Assembly: GCA_034509735.1 (NCBI GenBank)
Contig: JACGWO010000003.1
Span: forward strand, 15,376,001-15,440,000
Length of the DNA stretch: 64,000 nucleotides
Source of the DNA: Sesamum alatum
Lineage: Eukaryota > Streptophyta > Magnoliopsida > Lamiales > Pedaliaceae
Direction of reading: 5' to 3'
A program made the position numbers and the translations under genes. This document shows positions 45,720-58,435 of this stretch, in pieces. How positions within the stretch are numbered: position 1 is the stretch's first letter; the number at the start of each line of letters is the position of its first letter. The notes beneath the pieces were generated by a model. It worked only from the letters and a program-made list of their open reading frames with translations, was not told the origin of the DNA and ran no database searches.

Positions 45720-47075
45720 CAAACTGGGCCTGAGATCCCCCATCCAAGCAGAGGCCCAAGACCCTCACCTCGGGCCCATGGATGACACGGATTGCATCCA
45801 TGTGGGACCCCTAAGGCTACGTCAAAGGCCCCACAAGACCCAATAAACATCAGTCTTCCAGATAAGGACACGCAGTGAGCACAGAAGGTGTGTTGATCGA
45901 AAGCATATATCACTTTGAGAGATAACTGACCTCCAACCCGTAAAGTCTTGGAATTTTGGCGACAGGAAGATATACCTTAACCCCCTCGTGGGAATCTAGG
46001 AACACCACTCGTAGTGGACTCTCTTATCGTTCCCCTCGAAGTTCAGGAAACTTTAGTCGTCGAGAAATAAACTCTACCACCAAATTTCAAGAGAGGTTCG
46101 ACCTTACCCTACTGGTTGGAGGACTACCTATAAATTAACTGCAGACTCCTCAAGCCGAAAAATAGTAACTTTCAATTATCCTCACACACAACAGATAATT
46201 AATTACGTTATTGTTTTTGATTTTTTACTCATCCAAATACTGACATGAGCATCGAAGTATCAATAATTTTTTTTGCAAGTTCCCGCCCCTAGATCTTTCA
46301 AACCAAGCTCAAACATCTTATATTGGACCGTCAGAAAGGCGCCACTCTTTTTATTACCATTTCTTCGGTCGGACAGTATTTTCCTTTGGAAAGGTATTTG
46401 CTTACATAATACCCTTACGAGCACGGGCTTTATTGTCGATCTTTTTAGCCGTCGGGAGCTATATCAGTCTCTGAAGCTATGTTCAACCCTCGCGCTAGTC
46501 CTTTTCAGGGTCCGTCCCTCAGGACCAATAAGGGGTAATACAGGAATATTCACCTGTTGTCCATCGACTACGCCTTTCGGCCTGATCTTAGGCCTTGATT
46601 CACCCTCCGTGGACGAACCTTGCGGAGGAACCCTTAGATTTTCGGGGCATTGGATTCTCACCAATATTTGCGTAACTCAAGCCGAAATCGCTAGCGCATC
46701 CAGGGCCCTGCCGCCCAGCTCAGCTGGAGAGGCCTAGCCTGATCTGAGAAGTGCTAATTCAGTTCGGATAGACTTCATTCAAGAATGTTGCCGCCCTTTG
46801 AATCAATAAGAAAAGTACTACAGTAATTTTAGGAATTTGATATTGAATGGCACATGGTTCTGCATTGACAAGCAAGAAGAAAGGAAGGAAGAAATGTTGT
46901 TGTCTCACTTCTATATTGATTGAAATTGTGTTGCTGTGTCAGAAGAAGGATAGCTATACTGATTCGGTATACTCTAAAGACACCCTCGGGAACGACGGGT
47001 ATTGAAAAACTTTACCCGTCCTTGCTCTCCATAAGAGAAAAGGAACCACTTTTTGCTCACATCATTATAAATCAA
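45720..47075 (+). mobile_element. Ty3-gypsy-like LTR remnant, interrupted
   Basis: At 46,120-46,290 ACTACCTATAAATTAAC is followed by AAATACTGACATGAGCATCG and TTTTTTTTGCAAGTTCCCGC, then AAAGGCGCCA at about 46,335. The pattern 'TGACTTGAGCGTCGGAG ... TTTGCAGGT ... GGCGCC' is what plant gypsy LTR ends and PBS regions look like. The stretch CTTTTTGCTCACATCA at about 47,050 also fits a gypsy LTR end and recurs near 58,103. No coding domain is seen. A plastid rRNA fragment lies inside. Confidence 0.45.
46512..46684 (-). pseudogene. Plastid 23S rRNA fragment (NUPT)
   Basis: Read on the minus strand, ACGCAAATATTGGTGAGAAT, CCAATGCCCCGAAAATCTAA, GGTTCGTCCACGGAGGGTGA, GGCGTAGTCGATGGACAACA and GGTGAATATTCCTGTA follow in the order found in chloroplast 23S rRNA. 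There are a few differences, such as GAATCAAGG for the usual GAGTCAGGG. Only about 170 nt are present, so it is a non-functional nuclear plastid insertion. The long plus-strand frame through it is an artefact. Confidence 0.9.
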
Positions 47076-47107
47076 TGATAATTTAGTTATATATATATAT
47101 TTATATA

Positions 47108-47406
47108 TCTATACCTTATTATAAGGGAGAGCACCAATTTGGTGTCTCCTAATTTTGGTTTGTCAATTTTACTTTTATTTTAAAACTTATTTATTTATTT
47201 ATTTTGTTGTTCTACTTTTCATGTTGAAGTAACTACTTCTCCCCACTTAGTATCCCACTTGTCTATATTTTTCTTTATATATAAATTTGTTTTATCCATT
47301 TATTCTCTCTATTTTAGTTTACTCAATTCTATTTTGATCATAAATTATCAATCTAATAAAAGTATTATTATATTTGCACACGCATTGAGTGTGCGTTTCC
47401 GACTAG
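47108..47406 (+). mobile_element. Non-autonomous Helitron (299 bp)
   Basis: It starts TCTATACCTTATTATAAGGG and ends CTAG. The host bases A (47107) and T (47407) flank it, the AT target of Helitrons. A hairpin GCACAC-GCATTGA-GTGTGC (47376-47394) lies 8 bases before the CTAG. It has no TSD and no coding capacity. All the terminal hallmarks are present. Confidence 0.85.
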
Positions 47407-48543
47407 TTATAAATATAGTTTAATATAATTAATTAGTTCTCAAAAACTATGTTTATAATGAGACTGATTTTATTTAAAATATCACAATCGATAATTAACA
47501 ATACATTTATAGTGAGGCTACATCAAGCTGCACTTTTTTTTCTCTTCCAGTGGAAAAAAAAATATCCTTGTTGTGGATAGTTTGTTACTAGTATTATTAG
47601 CTAAATATTTATATTGATAATTTTATGTATAATTTCTTTTTACTAACTATCAACAGTGTCAATTAATTTTATACAGTTTTTGTGTTAGTGATAAAATGGT
47701 GAAAATCATATATGAAAAAATTTCTTACCATTTAATATATACATATAATCAATGACAATTTTTATACTATCATTTGAATTTTTGTCATTAATATATTACT
47801 TATTTTTTGTAGCTAGTAAACCGTTGGTTAAGAAAAAAAAAGTTTGGCATATTCCTCTTCTTTAATTAGGAATATCTTTTAAAAAGAAATTGATCTGCAC
47901 TTTATTATATGTATGCGAATTTATTTTTTAATAAATTCAAACGTCAATGTATAATGTAGTACTTCCAGCTTGTAATTACAATATTTGCGCAACAACTTTT
48001 AGTCGTTATTTCTATAAGCAGAGTTGAAGTAATTGCTACAACTAAAAATCAGGACAAATATTTTGACAAGAGGTAAAATCATAACGAATATTAATGAACC
48101 GTGATAAAAACTAATGAAGTTTTTAGCAGTAATTTTGTCTTATATTAATTTACCATAATTTTTAAATCGTGGTGCTTTATAGTACAGAGAATAATATTTT
48201 TTTTAATTGTGGAAGTTTATCTTACGTACAAACTAAAGTTCATCTATTTTCTTTTTCTTACATGCTTGAACAAATCAACAACTTTATGCAGCGATCATTT
48301 CGCCTATAATTTTGGTCCTAATTAAAATAAGTGGCTTTTTCATGTTAATTCTCTTGGTTTTTTTTTTAAATATATTGATATTTCTAAATTAACTAATATA
48401 TTATTATAATATTCAGTATGCAATACAACAATATTTATAAATTAACCAACAACTTCAAAACAAAAACAAAACCTACATTGGTAGAGCCGGTGAGTTGAAA
48501 ACTAAAAATACAAAAATTGCATGTTCTTTGAAAACTAAATTAC

Positions 48544-48546
<3 letters not shown>

Positions 48547-48576
<30 letters not shown>
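48547..48576. repeat. TA microsatellite
   Basis: A TA run directly left of a MITE C relative. Confidence 0.9.
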
Positions 48577-48577
<1 letters not shown>

Positions 48578-48581
48578 CTTT

Positions 48582-48932
48582 GGGCTAAATGCTTTTTATA
48601 GTCCTATACGATTGAGTACCACAATTTTGGCAGATGACGATTATAGTCTCATAAAACATGATTTTAGGTATTTTTAGTTCCAAATTAACGGATTTAATCA
48701 TAATTTTTATGTATTTTTAGTCCCATAAAATACGATTTTAGGTATTTTCACGATTTTAGGTATTTTCAGTTCCAAATTAACGGCTGTTAACAGACATGTG
48801 CAAAGCATATGACTGTTGGGACTAAAAATACCAGAATTCATATTTTATGAGACTGAAGTCGTAACCTACTTAAATTATGGTATTAAAAAAAATAATGACC
48901 TAATTTTATGGAACTAAAAAAATATTTTTTTC
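48582..48932. mobile_element. MITE C relative
   Basis: The left end GGGCTAAATGCTTTTTATAG and right side ACCTAATTTTATGGAACTAA correspond to MITE C at 32,377-32,738. The right terminus is decayed. GATTTTAGGTATTTT is repeated four times inside. Confidence 0.75.
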
Positions 48933-49293
48933 TATTTCTATGTTTCAAGTTGAAAATAACTATACCTCGCATGCGTAGAAGGGGAAATAACATTATTTTT
49001 GTTTCATAACTTAAGATCTTTTCATTTTGTCCCATTGATTACGGGATTATTTCTCTTGGTCCCATAACTTAAAAACGTAGCATTTTTGATTTCATAATAC
49101 CTTTCTATATACATTTATTTGAATGAACTGAAAATTAGATTTAGTATTAACATAGAGTTTCTAGTAATGAAAATATATTATTATTTTATTTAATTAATGA
49201 TTTAAATATATATATATGCAAATATCTATATAAGACGTAATTATATATCGAGTTTAGAAGACAGTGAAAATATTTTCAACGAGAACACATAAA

Positions 49294-49383
49294 ATTAATT
49301 AGACAGATACATTTTCACATGTTTTCAATCAAATTCAAATTAATTAGACAGATACATTTTCACATGTTTTCAATCAAATTCAA
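49294..49383. repeat. Perfect 45-bp tandem duplication
   Basis: The unit beginning ATTAATTAGACAGATACATT occurs twice without a difference (49294-49338, 49339-49383). It begins a third time (ATTAA). A lack of divergence points to recent slippage or duplication. Confidence 0.95.
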
Positions 49384-49791
49384 ATTAAAAAATGATAATA
49401 GAAATAAAATCAGACAAACTCTTAAACCCTTTATTACTAGCGACGATATATCATCACAAGAAAACAGGGTTTCAAGTACAGATTGTTGTGTACATTCAAC
49501 TGATCCATAGAATCCAAAGAATTAACTGTTAAATCAAAGGCAGAAAAGTAAGAGAATTGTGAGTCAAATCATACGCTTTTTATCACACCCCCCTCCCCCC
49601 CCCAAAAAAAAAAAAGAAAACTAAAGGGGTGATAAAGTAAAAAATTGAACTACAAAAGGATTGAACAAGGAGGGAATCACGACAGATCCACTACGAAAAT
49701 AAACTGAAAGCAACATCCAAATTCGTGGGGCATAAATTAATTATAGTGAATTTTTTTTTTACAAAGATAATTTAATTAATTACTCAAGAAT

Positions 49792-50073
49792 CACTACAAA
49801 AGATATAACATTTAACCATGACAAATTATCATGGTTAATATTAAATAGCCGTACCAAATAATTATTGATCACAACCATATAATGGTTGTCGACCGTTGTT
49901 TTGTGGTAGCTAAAACATTTGTCATGACAAATTTTTTCATCACAGAAGTTTTTCATGATAGAAAAGCTAATTTTTGTATCGATTTTTATATAACTATAAT
50001 TAATAAAAGTTATTTATTGCGGTTTTTAGCCATAGTCATTAAAAATGTAATCAATAATAATTTTTTTCTAGTG
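49792..50073. mobile_element. CACTA-type MITE (282 bp, TSD AAT)
   Basis: It begins CACTACAAAAGATATAAC and ends TTTTTTTCTAGTG, with the 3-bp duplication AAT on both sides (49789-49791, 50074-50076). CACTA ends plus a 3-bp TSD define the En/Spm superfamily. ACCATGACAAATTATCATGG near the left end is a subterminal palindrome. It is non-coding. Confidence 0.85.
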
Positions 50074-50076
50074 AAT

Positions 50077-53000
50077 ATATAGTAAACTAGTTAATTTTTA
50101 GCATAATTAGTTATTTTCGTAATGATACATGACCAAATACACCATGTTCTACTGTGAAAATTGCAATCCCGTAAGTACGAGAGGGTGAAAATTTTAGTCC
50201 TTAACCTATAACGTTAAAATTCTTGCATATTGACATGAGGGAAAAAAGGCCATAATTTGATAAAATGGCCCAACAGTGCACCCAATTAATATTGTTACAT
50301 GCTGTCACGTGCACTTTTCCAATCATTTTAACAAGTTTTGATTATTTTTGTCTTCAATGTACAATATTTTTAAAATTTTATGATAAAATTATCAATATGA
50401 ATTTGTACAAGGTTTAAATTATTATTCTCATACGTACAAGATTAAAATTACATTTTTTCTTGTTCTACTAGCTTAGTTAGCAAGTAATTTACAACAATTA
50501 TTCCTAGCTAGTGTCCTTAACATATGTAACACGCTTAAAAGAATATTAACGATAAAAAATTGATTTTAAAAAATTAATATTATGTAAGATATCTTTTTTA
50601 TATAGATATTTTTGATTTTGTTATAATAACAATTTTTATGGTTTGAACAGAGATATCGATCGTGAATTATACTTATATATACTACGTACCACTATTATGG
50701 GCTGGCGTGTTACTAACTATCAATAATTACAATTGAAATAAAGTTTTCACCACTTCTTATTTGATGAAAATTGTATATTAATGATATCATTTTCATCAGT
50801 AATATAGTTTTTGTGCAGCGATAGTTGATCGTTATTTAAATTCGAAGTAATATTTTGTAAGTTCTTTTATCTAAAAATAATTTGAATACAATTAAATCAA
50901 ATTTAAACTAATTTTTTTTATCATCATTGTACAACAAGGAAAAAAATGTAGTTGGACCAAAAAAAAAAATTGGTTATTAGTGGTGACATGTATCAGGGTC
51001 CAGTAGCACCACAAAATATCGAGAAATCTTCACGAAAATTCCAAGATTGAAGGGGATAATAACCTATAGAGTTAGCACTCCGATGCTTAAGTCAGTAATG
51101 TTATACTGATAATATAAATGGGAAAACTTGAAATAAGTGAGAATAATGGTGAAGTAACGTTGTGTAGTGTGAATTCATGTGCAAAGGAGCTGAAAAATAG
51201 CAGAAAAATAGAGAGAATTCGTGTGCATGTGAAATGCTAAAGTGGAGTAAAAAGTTACTTGACTTGTGTACAAGAATCTTACCGTTTTGGGACATATGTG
51301 CTTGGCCTGCTGGGCTGCCCTGCCTGGAGGCCTGCTCCTAGCTCTCGGGCTTACTAGATAAAATTTAGGAGGCATCAATTGGTATAATGAATTATAATAA
51401 TTAAGGTACGCGAAAGGTAATTAATAATGATAAAATAAAATAGGAATATTAGAATGGGTGAAAGAAGTAGGTGTGTGTGAGTACAACCCAATGATTTGAA
51501 TACAAGTCTTTTTTTATAGGAGATTTTGTACTGTATTTGAATTGAGGTGCATATGAAAAGAAAGTTATAATTTTAGTCTTATAACTTAGAAGGGGGTATT
51601 TTTGGTCCTGTATGCTTCTATCATTAAAATTTTAACTATTTTAATAATTTTCCAATCAATTTGTCTAGAAAATTGTGTGTGATTTGCGCATCACCCTATT
51701 AAATTAAAATTTTAATTTTATAAATCAATTATTGCATAATAGCAAATACCAATTTTCTAAAATTACAAGATTAAAAACAAATTTTTTTCCGAGTAAAAAG
51801 AAAGGAGAGAACGAAAAAGACATGTGAGTCCAAGATGGAAGTCACAGACAGATCACATCAGTCGTCAAACCCTGGATTCTTAATTGCTAATCATTGTCAT
51901 TAACAACCTTTGCTCCCGTGGATCTCATTTCCACACTCTATTTTTGTCATAAATAATTATTAAATAAATAGCTATGAGTACATGAGAAAAAAATTATTAT
52001 TTCTTATATTTTAATAATGATGGACTAATTAAAATTTGTGGTATATGATTATATATTATTAATTATGGTTGAATAAAATCAATACAAAAACTCAGCTTAT
52101 TTATTATTATCAATATATTAGCTACAACGGACATTTAGTCACACTCATAAAAATTACCACCAATAAATATTATGTGTGGGCGTCCGTAGCCAATAATTAT
52201 ATATTATAATTAGTTATTTTATAATTATAATAATTAATTAAGATTAAATATTATATTTGTTGCTGATGCCCAAGAAGCCCACATCACTCTTTCTCAGAAA
52301 ACTCGAGCTTTAATGAGTCAAAGGCAAAAGTTTAGGATGATTTGACATCATTATGGAAAAGCCATATTGTTGGGTTATTTCCTTTATTAAAGGAAAAAAA
52401 CAAGATTTTTTTTTAATGTAAAATATGGATTTATACCTGACTAAATATCATGTGATATCTTTTCTTTTTCAAATTTCTTTTTAGTCTTTTTCCTTTTCTA
52501 AAATTTAAGTTATATCAATACTCTTGATATTAGATCAAATTACATAAAAGACTCGATCTCTGTCTGTTGCAATATTACAAGTAGACGCCAATGCAGTTTA
52601 CCATTTGTGTAAGTTTTTTTGTCCATAAGGAAATGTCGATCGATGTAAATTGCAACTACAATATCAAGGAATATAATTGTAAAATTTTATTAAAAAGGTA
52701 TGAGATGTCTGTGTAATTAGTTTTAATTTCAGGGAGTTTCTACGTAATTTGCTGGTATATATATAATTTAATATGTTTTAATATGGCATTTTATATTTTA
52801 AGATAACTATATTAATTCGCTTCTTATATACCCTAATAAAAACACCAAAAATATCATCTAGAATTATAAAGTAATGTTGCATAATCTCTATATATATGTA
52901 CACAAATAACATAATTATTTAATCCTTTTTTCAATTAAATAGATACAAAACCAGATGAATGTGGCTTATTTCCCAGTAATCTCTTGTTCTTCTTCAATTC

Positions 53001-53600
53001 TCTATATTAATTAATTAATGAAAATAAATTTGTTAAAAATCTCAATTACATATATATAAAATAAAAATACAGGCATATATAATATATATAATTAAATAAT
53101 TTGGTTTCAACTAATCCTGTGATAACTGGACCCTCGTCTCCCCTATTTAAATCAAAACATTTATTTTTATAAATTAATAAAAATATTCTTTTTTTCAAAA
53201 ACAGTTGTAATAATAATAATAGTTATTATTATATCTTGTCACTGAATCAAGTTGCATTTATATATAGTGAGAATGTGGAGATAGACGTATAGAGGAAACA
53301 CTCAATTTACATGCTTGTTTTGCACATAAGACCAACACCAAAAAGTTAAATTTCTCCAGGGACATATTGATGCCCACTACATGACATTTCACAAACTATT
53401 ACAAAGAAAAGACACCCCCCTACCCCCCACCCCACCCCACCCCACCCAGCAAATTATTATTATTTTTTTAATTATGTTATTGTATATAGAATATTAAAGT
53501 CAGGAAACACCACTTCTGTCCTCTTCTGATGCACCCCATTACCATTATATATATTATATCAGCAAGAAAAGAACTACATGCTCATGATCACATGGAAACC
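50077..53600. other. AT-rich intergenic DNA, no gene recognised
   Basis: There are weak inverted-repeat patterns with TTTTAGTC and TTTGGTCC motifs (about 50,160-50,480, 51,560-51,780 and 52,540-52,755) that resemble decayed fold-back elements. Simple repeats include a CCCCA tract at 53,416-53,448. I see no coding family, tRNA or rRNA. Confidence 0.5.
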
Positions 53601-53620
53601 ATCATGTTTTTGGTACGGAA

Positions 53621-54139
53621 GTAAACATATTTTTGATCATATAATTATGAAACTTTGATAATTTTATTTTTTTAGGGATGCAAAACAATCCTATATTTTG
53701 GTATTTTATAATTTTGGTTTTTTGATATCGAATTTTGTAAAAGTTGTCAAAATAAATCATGAGTACCGCGATTTTCGTATTTTTATCCTTTATCTTTTTA
53801 GGGGTTGTAAAAGAGTATTTTTGTAAATTTTTGATATTTCGTAATTTTGGTCTTTTTAGTGTTGGATTTTGCAAAAGTTGCCGGAATAATTCATGTGCAA
53901 CGTCATACTTTTTTTAAAAAAAAATTCGTCCATAATGGCAGAAGTGAACCGATCAGAACAAAAGCCCAATTTAAATGAACCACGTGAGGCGTACATGATT
54001 TCTCCCGATGACTTTTGCAAATCTGACATCGAAAGGACTAAAATTGCAAAATGTCAAAAAGTTACAAAACTCTTTTGCAATTTTAGAAAGATAAAGGACA
54101 AAGTGCCAAAACTACAAGACCAAAAATATATTTAAGGCA
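53621..54139. mobile_element. MITE B relative (~520 bp)
   Basis: The left ATATTTTTGATCATATAATT and right AAGACCAAAAATATATTTAA are inverted. The interior has AAAGTTGTCAAAATAAATCATG and TTGCAAATCTGACATCGAAAGG segments as in MITE B at 31,523-32,362. The short plus frame in it is not a gene. Confidence 0.72.
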
Positions 54140-54448
54140 TTAGGTTTATATATACTAGTAAGTGTGGCACATTCATGTATATGCATATTTTTTAAAAATA
54201 TTAAAATTAAAATATTTTTATAAATTATATCATATATTTTTTATAGAGTTAAAAATTACCTAAATATATATATATATAGAATAAAATAAGATAATATATA
54301 AAACAAGATGCATGAGAAAAAAACTATTAAAAGTAGTTGTGGCATGAAGATTGGGGAAGTTAAAATTAATAAATTAATTTAATTTTTTTTTAAAAATAGC
54401 AAACCAATTTCATTAACACCAAAAGGCCCTCTCCAATAATATATAGTA

Positions 54449-54530
54449 TAGATATATATATATATATATATATATATTTGTGTGTGTGGGGTAGGGTGGG
54501 GATAGGGGGGCAAAGTGGCTTTTAGTGAGT
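54449..54530. repeat. TA, TG and G-rich simple repeats
   Basis: A (TA)n run grades into a short (TG)n and then GGGGTAGGGTGGGG-type sequence. Confidence 0.85.
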
Positions 54531-55065
54531 ATAACTGTCCTGTGATCTCTCTACTTAGCTTAATTAATGTAGTAGCAGCCTTAATTAATGAGTTTAGAAG
54601 AACATTTTGTATAATTTAAATGGACACAAAGTTTTAGACTAAATTAAGTTGAAAAATGAAACTCATGTTGTGTGATCTTATACTACTGATTTATGAACAA
54701 TAGTGGTTGAAAGTTAGCAGTGTCGCAGAGCGTTGCTTTTAAATAAAAATTTACATTTGAAATTATAATTTCTAGTTTAAAAAATGATACCTTATTTTGG
54801 GACGTCTGAAATAAAGCAAAAATCGGGGGCTTTCATTTTGAGAAATAGTACAAATAAATTATATTAAATTAGTACTTGAAGGTCCTCTTGATCATCATTG
54901 TAATAGTTATTTTTCTACATATATATATATATATAATTCAAATTTGCAGTTACTAAAACAGGAGCAGACAACCCTAAAATCTAAATCAAGATTAGGACAT
55001 CCACATCCACAACCCAACAGGGTTTACATTAATATTGTTGTAATTAACATGTTGTCTGATGAGAT

Positions 55066-55066
55066 A

Positions 55067-55102
<36 letters not shown>

Positions 55103-55103
55103 C
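55066..55103. repeat. GGGCAT hexanucleotide repeat
   Basis: About six perfect units. In the plus frame it would encode His-Gly repeats, but no gene context supports translation. Confidence 0.95.
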
Positions 55104-55548
55104 CATGGTGTCGTCTATATATACAAATTATTAATTTATAACAAAAGAAAAAGAAAAAGCTGCCAATAACATAGAAAAAGAAAAAAAAGGATTTTTAATT
55201 AATTAATTAATTAATTGGGATGGAAGTGGAAAATAAGAAGCAAAGGAAAGCAGAAAGAGAAGAAGTAGGGTTTATTAAAAATAGAAATAGTTGATGTGTG
55301 TGTGTTTATTTTATCGTGTAGAGTGTTGGAAGCAACAAGTGTGGGAATCCTTCTGTCAGGTGGTCGAGATTTACATATCATATTGCTGCCCTTTTTGCAT
55401 CCCTACCACCCTCCCCCACCCCCCCCCACCCACCCCACCCCACCCCACGCCACCCCTTCTTGGTGTTTGTAAATTTCTATGCTTTTGCTTCCCAGGCCAA
55501 GCCGCCCTCTACGAACATAGACTAGTGTGTGTACTGTGTGAAAAAAAT

Positions 55549-55579
<31 letters not shown>

Positions 55580-56660
55580 CTAGGAAATTGAAAAGAGAGG
55601 GGGGTTGTGGTTGTTGTTGATGATGACTTTATTTGCTTCTATACGCCTCGAACTGTACGCAGGAAACACTTTCACGCACGTAGATATATAACAAGCATGA
55701 ATGAATGATGTTTGATGATGAGATATTGCTGCTGCTGCTGCTATGTCATGTGCTGCTACTGCTTCATGCCTCTCTCTCTGTTTGTACGTATATATGTATA
55801 CGAATACATGTGTATCTTTTTATCGGTGTATGTATAGATAAATAGTTATGTAGTATTTGGATGATTATAGTATTTTATTAGGGATTCGAAATTTATAATA
55901 TAGATAGATGATGAGTAGGTACATGAAGCGTGGGATTATGGTACAATAGGTATTATGTAGGCCATAATGATAACGCTTTGGCTTAATTAATTAATTAATT
56001 AGGTATGTTCCGGGCTTCAAGAAAATAAATTTTGGACCATATGCAATATATATTAATATTTAGAATTAATTACCAAAACCCTAATTTTGCTAGTTGATAA
56101 AACATTTATGATTAAATGAAAAATTAAAACATTTTAAAAAGGATAGCAATCAGAAAAAGAAAATAAGAAAAAACATCGAGAATGATGTGACTCGTGGAGT
56201 CTCATGTCGATTAGGCAAATTCAGTCATATTTATTTTTCAATGGAAAGATACGTTTTTTGCTTTTTAAATTCACTTTTATATGCAAGTGAAAGTGTGTTT
56301 GAATTAGTTATTGAGTATGTTTGTTCGTTTTTATTTCTTTTTTTTTTTTATTTTTAAATTTGAATGAAAGCAACATATGTAATTTGTATTAAGGGTTAAA
56401 CGTATTTTATCCTCCTCAACTATTTTTAAAACATTAATGCATCCTACTAAACTAACAAATGTAATAATAGTTATCGTCCTGAATTGATTGTTTGGACAAA
56501 ATTGCTCATATATCATTTTAACTACTATATAGTTTTCAATATATTTAAGTGATGCGAATAAAATCATGATATGGGCTGCACCCTTATAATAAAGGCCCAA
56601 GACTATTTCTTGTAAATATAAGCGTTAATTGATGGGCTTGGCCCAAGCTAGGAATCGGTA
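55104..56660. other. Intergenic DNA with simple repeats, no gene recognised
   Basis: It contains a TTAA repeat (55,196-55,216), a C-rich CCCCACCC tract (55,408-55,457), a TA tract (55,548-55,570) and GCT repeats (55,729-55,743). A half of a fold-back element (TTAAACGTATTTTATCCTCC) is near 56,395. No coding family is seen. Confidence 0.45.
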
Positions 56661-56689
56661 CGGATAAAAAAATTAATTTATTGGGATGA

Positions 56690-57824
56690 AAATTTGGGAC
56701 GACCAACAGTGGTTATAAAATTTGTCCCAACTTCCATGGTTTTGTAATGAATTTTATTAATTTCCGACGAATTCCTTTAATAGACGGAGAAATTGCACAA
56801 TTCGTGGGGAAAATGATACAATAGTTGCAAATTCCATAAATAGGACATAACAAGATGTTCGTCGCTAATCGTTGGAAAGTTCGTCAGAAAATTTTCTTTC
56901 TCCAAGCTTGGGACATAGTTTCTGATAGTGTACCGGTCGTCGGACATTTTCGACAGAATTTCGACCACTTGCCAATTTTTTGCGACGGTAGGGCCCCAAA
57001 AAATTTTCCGACGACAATCCATTGGAAATTCTGTCGCCAAATATAATATTTTGGGACAGAATTTCCGACGCCAAATGATGATCACAAACTTTGCTAACGA
57101 AAGGTTGTGTCGTCAGAAAAGTCGTTCCAAAAAATCGTCAAAAAAAGATCTAACGACTATATTATTACGACTATATGTTATCAAAAAATTCATCCTAGAA
57201 ACCGTCAGTAAATGGTCTAATAGCTATATTTCAACGGCTATATTATAATTGCTAAATCCGTTGGAAAATGGTCTAACAACTGTATTTCAAGGGCTATATT
57301 ATAATTGCTAAATCCGTCAATAAATCCGTTCTAAGTAACAGTATATATTTGAGTGCTACCTCTTATTTGTATTCCCATTCTTTTGCATCATACCAATTGT
57401 TTGACGGATTTTCCGACCACACGATATTCGTCATAATTTTTCCGATCAACTTTCTAACAAATTTTTCGACGGATGTTCCGACGGCACTATATAAATTTTT
57501 TTGTCCAAAATTCATTGCAAATCCTTAACTTTTATCCCAAAATCTGTTCGAACTTTTGTTCCAAATAAAAAAATATATTTTCGTCCTATGGACGAATTTT
57601 CTGACAACATTAATGGACCGTTGGAACTCCGTTACATATATTCCGATAGAAATGCATTTTCGTCGGAAAGTTCGTCGAAAATATTTTCCGAAGTGCCTTT
57701 TGAGACGGTGTTCGGTTCGTCCCAAATCCGTTGGAAAGTTTATCGGAAACCTTATTAGCGACGAACTTTCATCGGAAATTCCATCCCAATATCTGTCCCA
57801 AATGAGCCTGTTTTTTTTGTAGTG
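56690..57824. mobile_element. CACTA-like non-autonomous element, left end lost
   Basis: The right end is GAGCCTGTTTTTTTTGTAGTG, the reverse complement of a CACTACAAAAA terminus. Many copies of TTCCGACG, GTCGGAAA and CCGTTGGAAA are scattered over the element in both orientations, like the subterminal repeats that En/Spm transposases bind. A ~57-bp unit containing TATAATTGCTAAATCCGT is repeated at 57,238 and 57,295. No CACTA start is seen on the left, so it is truncated there. Confidence 0.65.
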
Positions 57825-57944
57825 ATGGTGCTATAGATGAAGGACACGTGGCACAATCTTGGATGAAGTTAACTGGCGTCCGTACATTGGTGGAAAACTA
57901 TACAAGCTCCTTATTTATTGGACCCCAAGTATCTTTTACAACAA

Positions 57945-58118
57945 CATTTATTGTCTTATAACGTCGATATATCGACCTTAGACCCTATCTTCTTTCAATT
58001 GACTTGAGTGTTCCTAACGTGTTTTTTATAAGTCCCCTTTCCACGACTTGTAAGATCTAAGCCCAAAGATCTCAAGTTGGACTTTATTAAAGTGAACGAA
58101 TTTTTGCTCACATCAATA
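57945..58118 (+). mobile_element. Gypsy-like LTR fragment
   Basis: CTTTCAATTGACTTGAGTGT, TTTTTTATAAGTCCCC and ATTTTTGCTCACATCA follow each other in the order seen at plant gypsy LTR ends. The last motif also ends the remnant near 47,065. It is short and without coding sequence. Confidence 0.4.
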
Positions 58119-58435
58119 ATAATGATACCCCCTCAAACATTTTTCTAACGCTCAAAGCTAAGGAAGTGGGCCCCTATTAAACAAGGCAGGACCTGCTCTT
58201 TAAAGCATGACGAATGAGTGGAACTGAGAAGTATAAAGGGTTTCCCCAAATTTTGGCACCCTAATAAAAAAAACTAAACAATGCATCAACATCAACCAAA
58301 ACAAAAAAACTTAGGAATGGGGAAATGCAACACCGGCCTCCAGCTGAGCTAAGTAAAAGCACAAGAAGCTCATTAAAAAAAATGTGGGAATTGAAACGGG
58401 CGTAGGAACGATTTTTTTCCCTTTTGTTTACATTT

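Noticed and set aside
46711..46730. CAGCTCAGCTGGAGAGGCC, similar to a tRNA D-arm
   Set aside because: No anticodon arm, T-arm or acceptor stem follows. A similar inverted string near 58,335 is also isolated.
46273..46737. 154-codon plus-strand frame
   Set aside because: It crosses a plastid 23S rRNA fragment read on the wrong strand, so it is not a protein gene.
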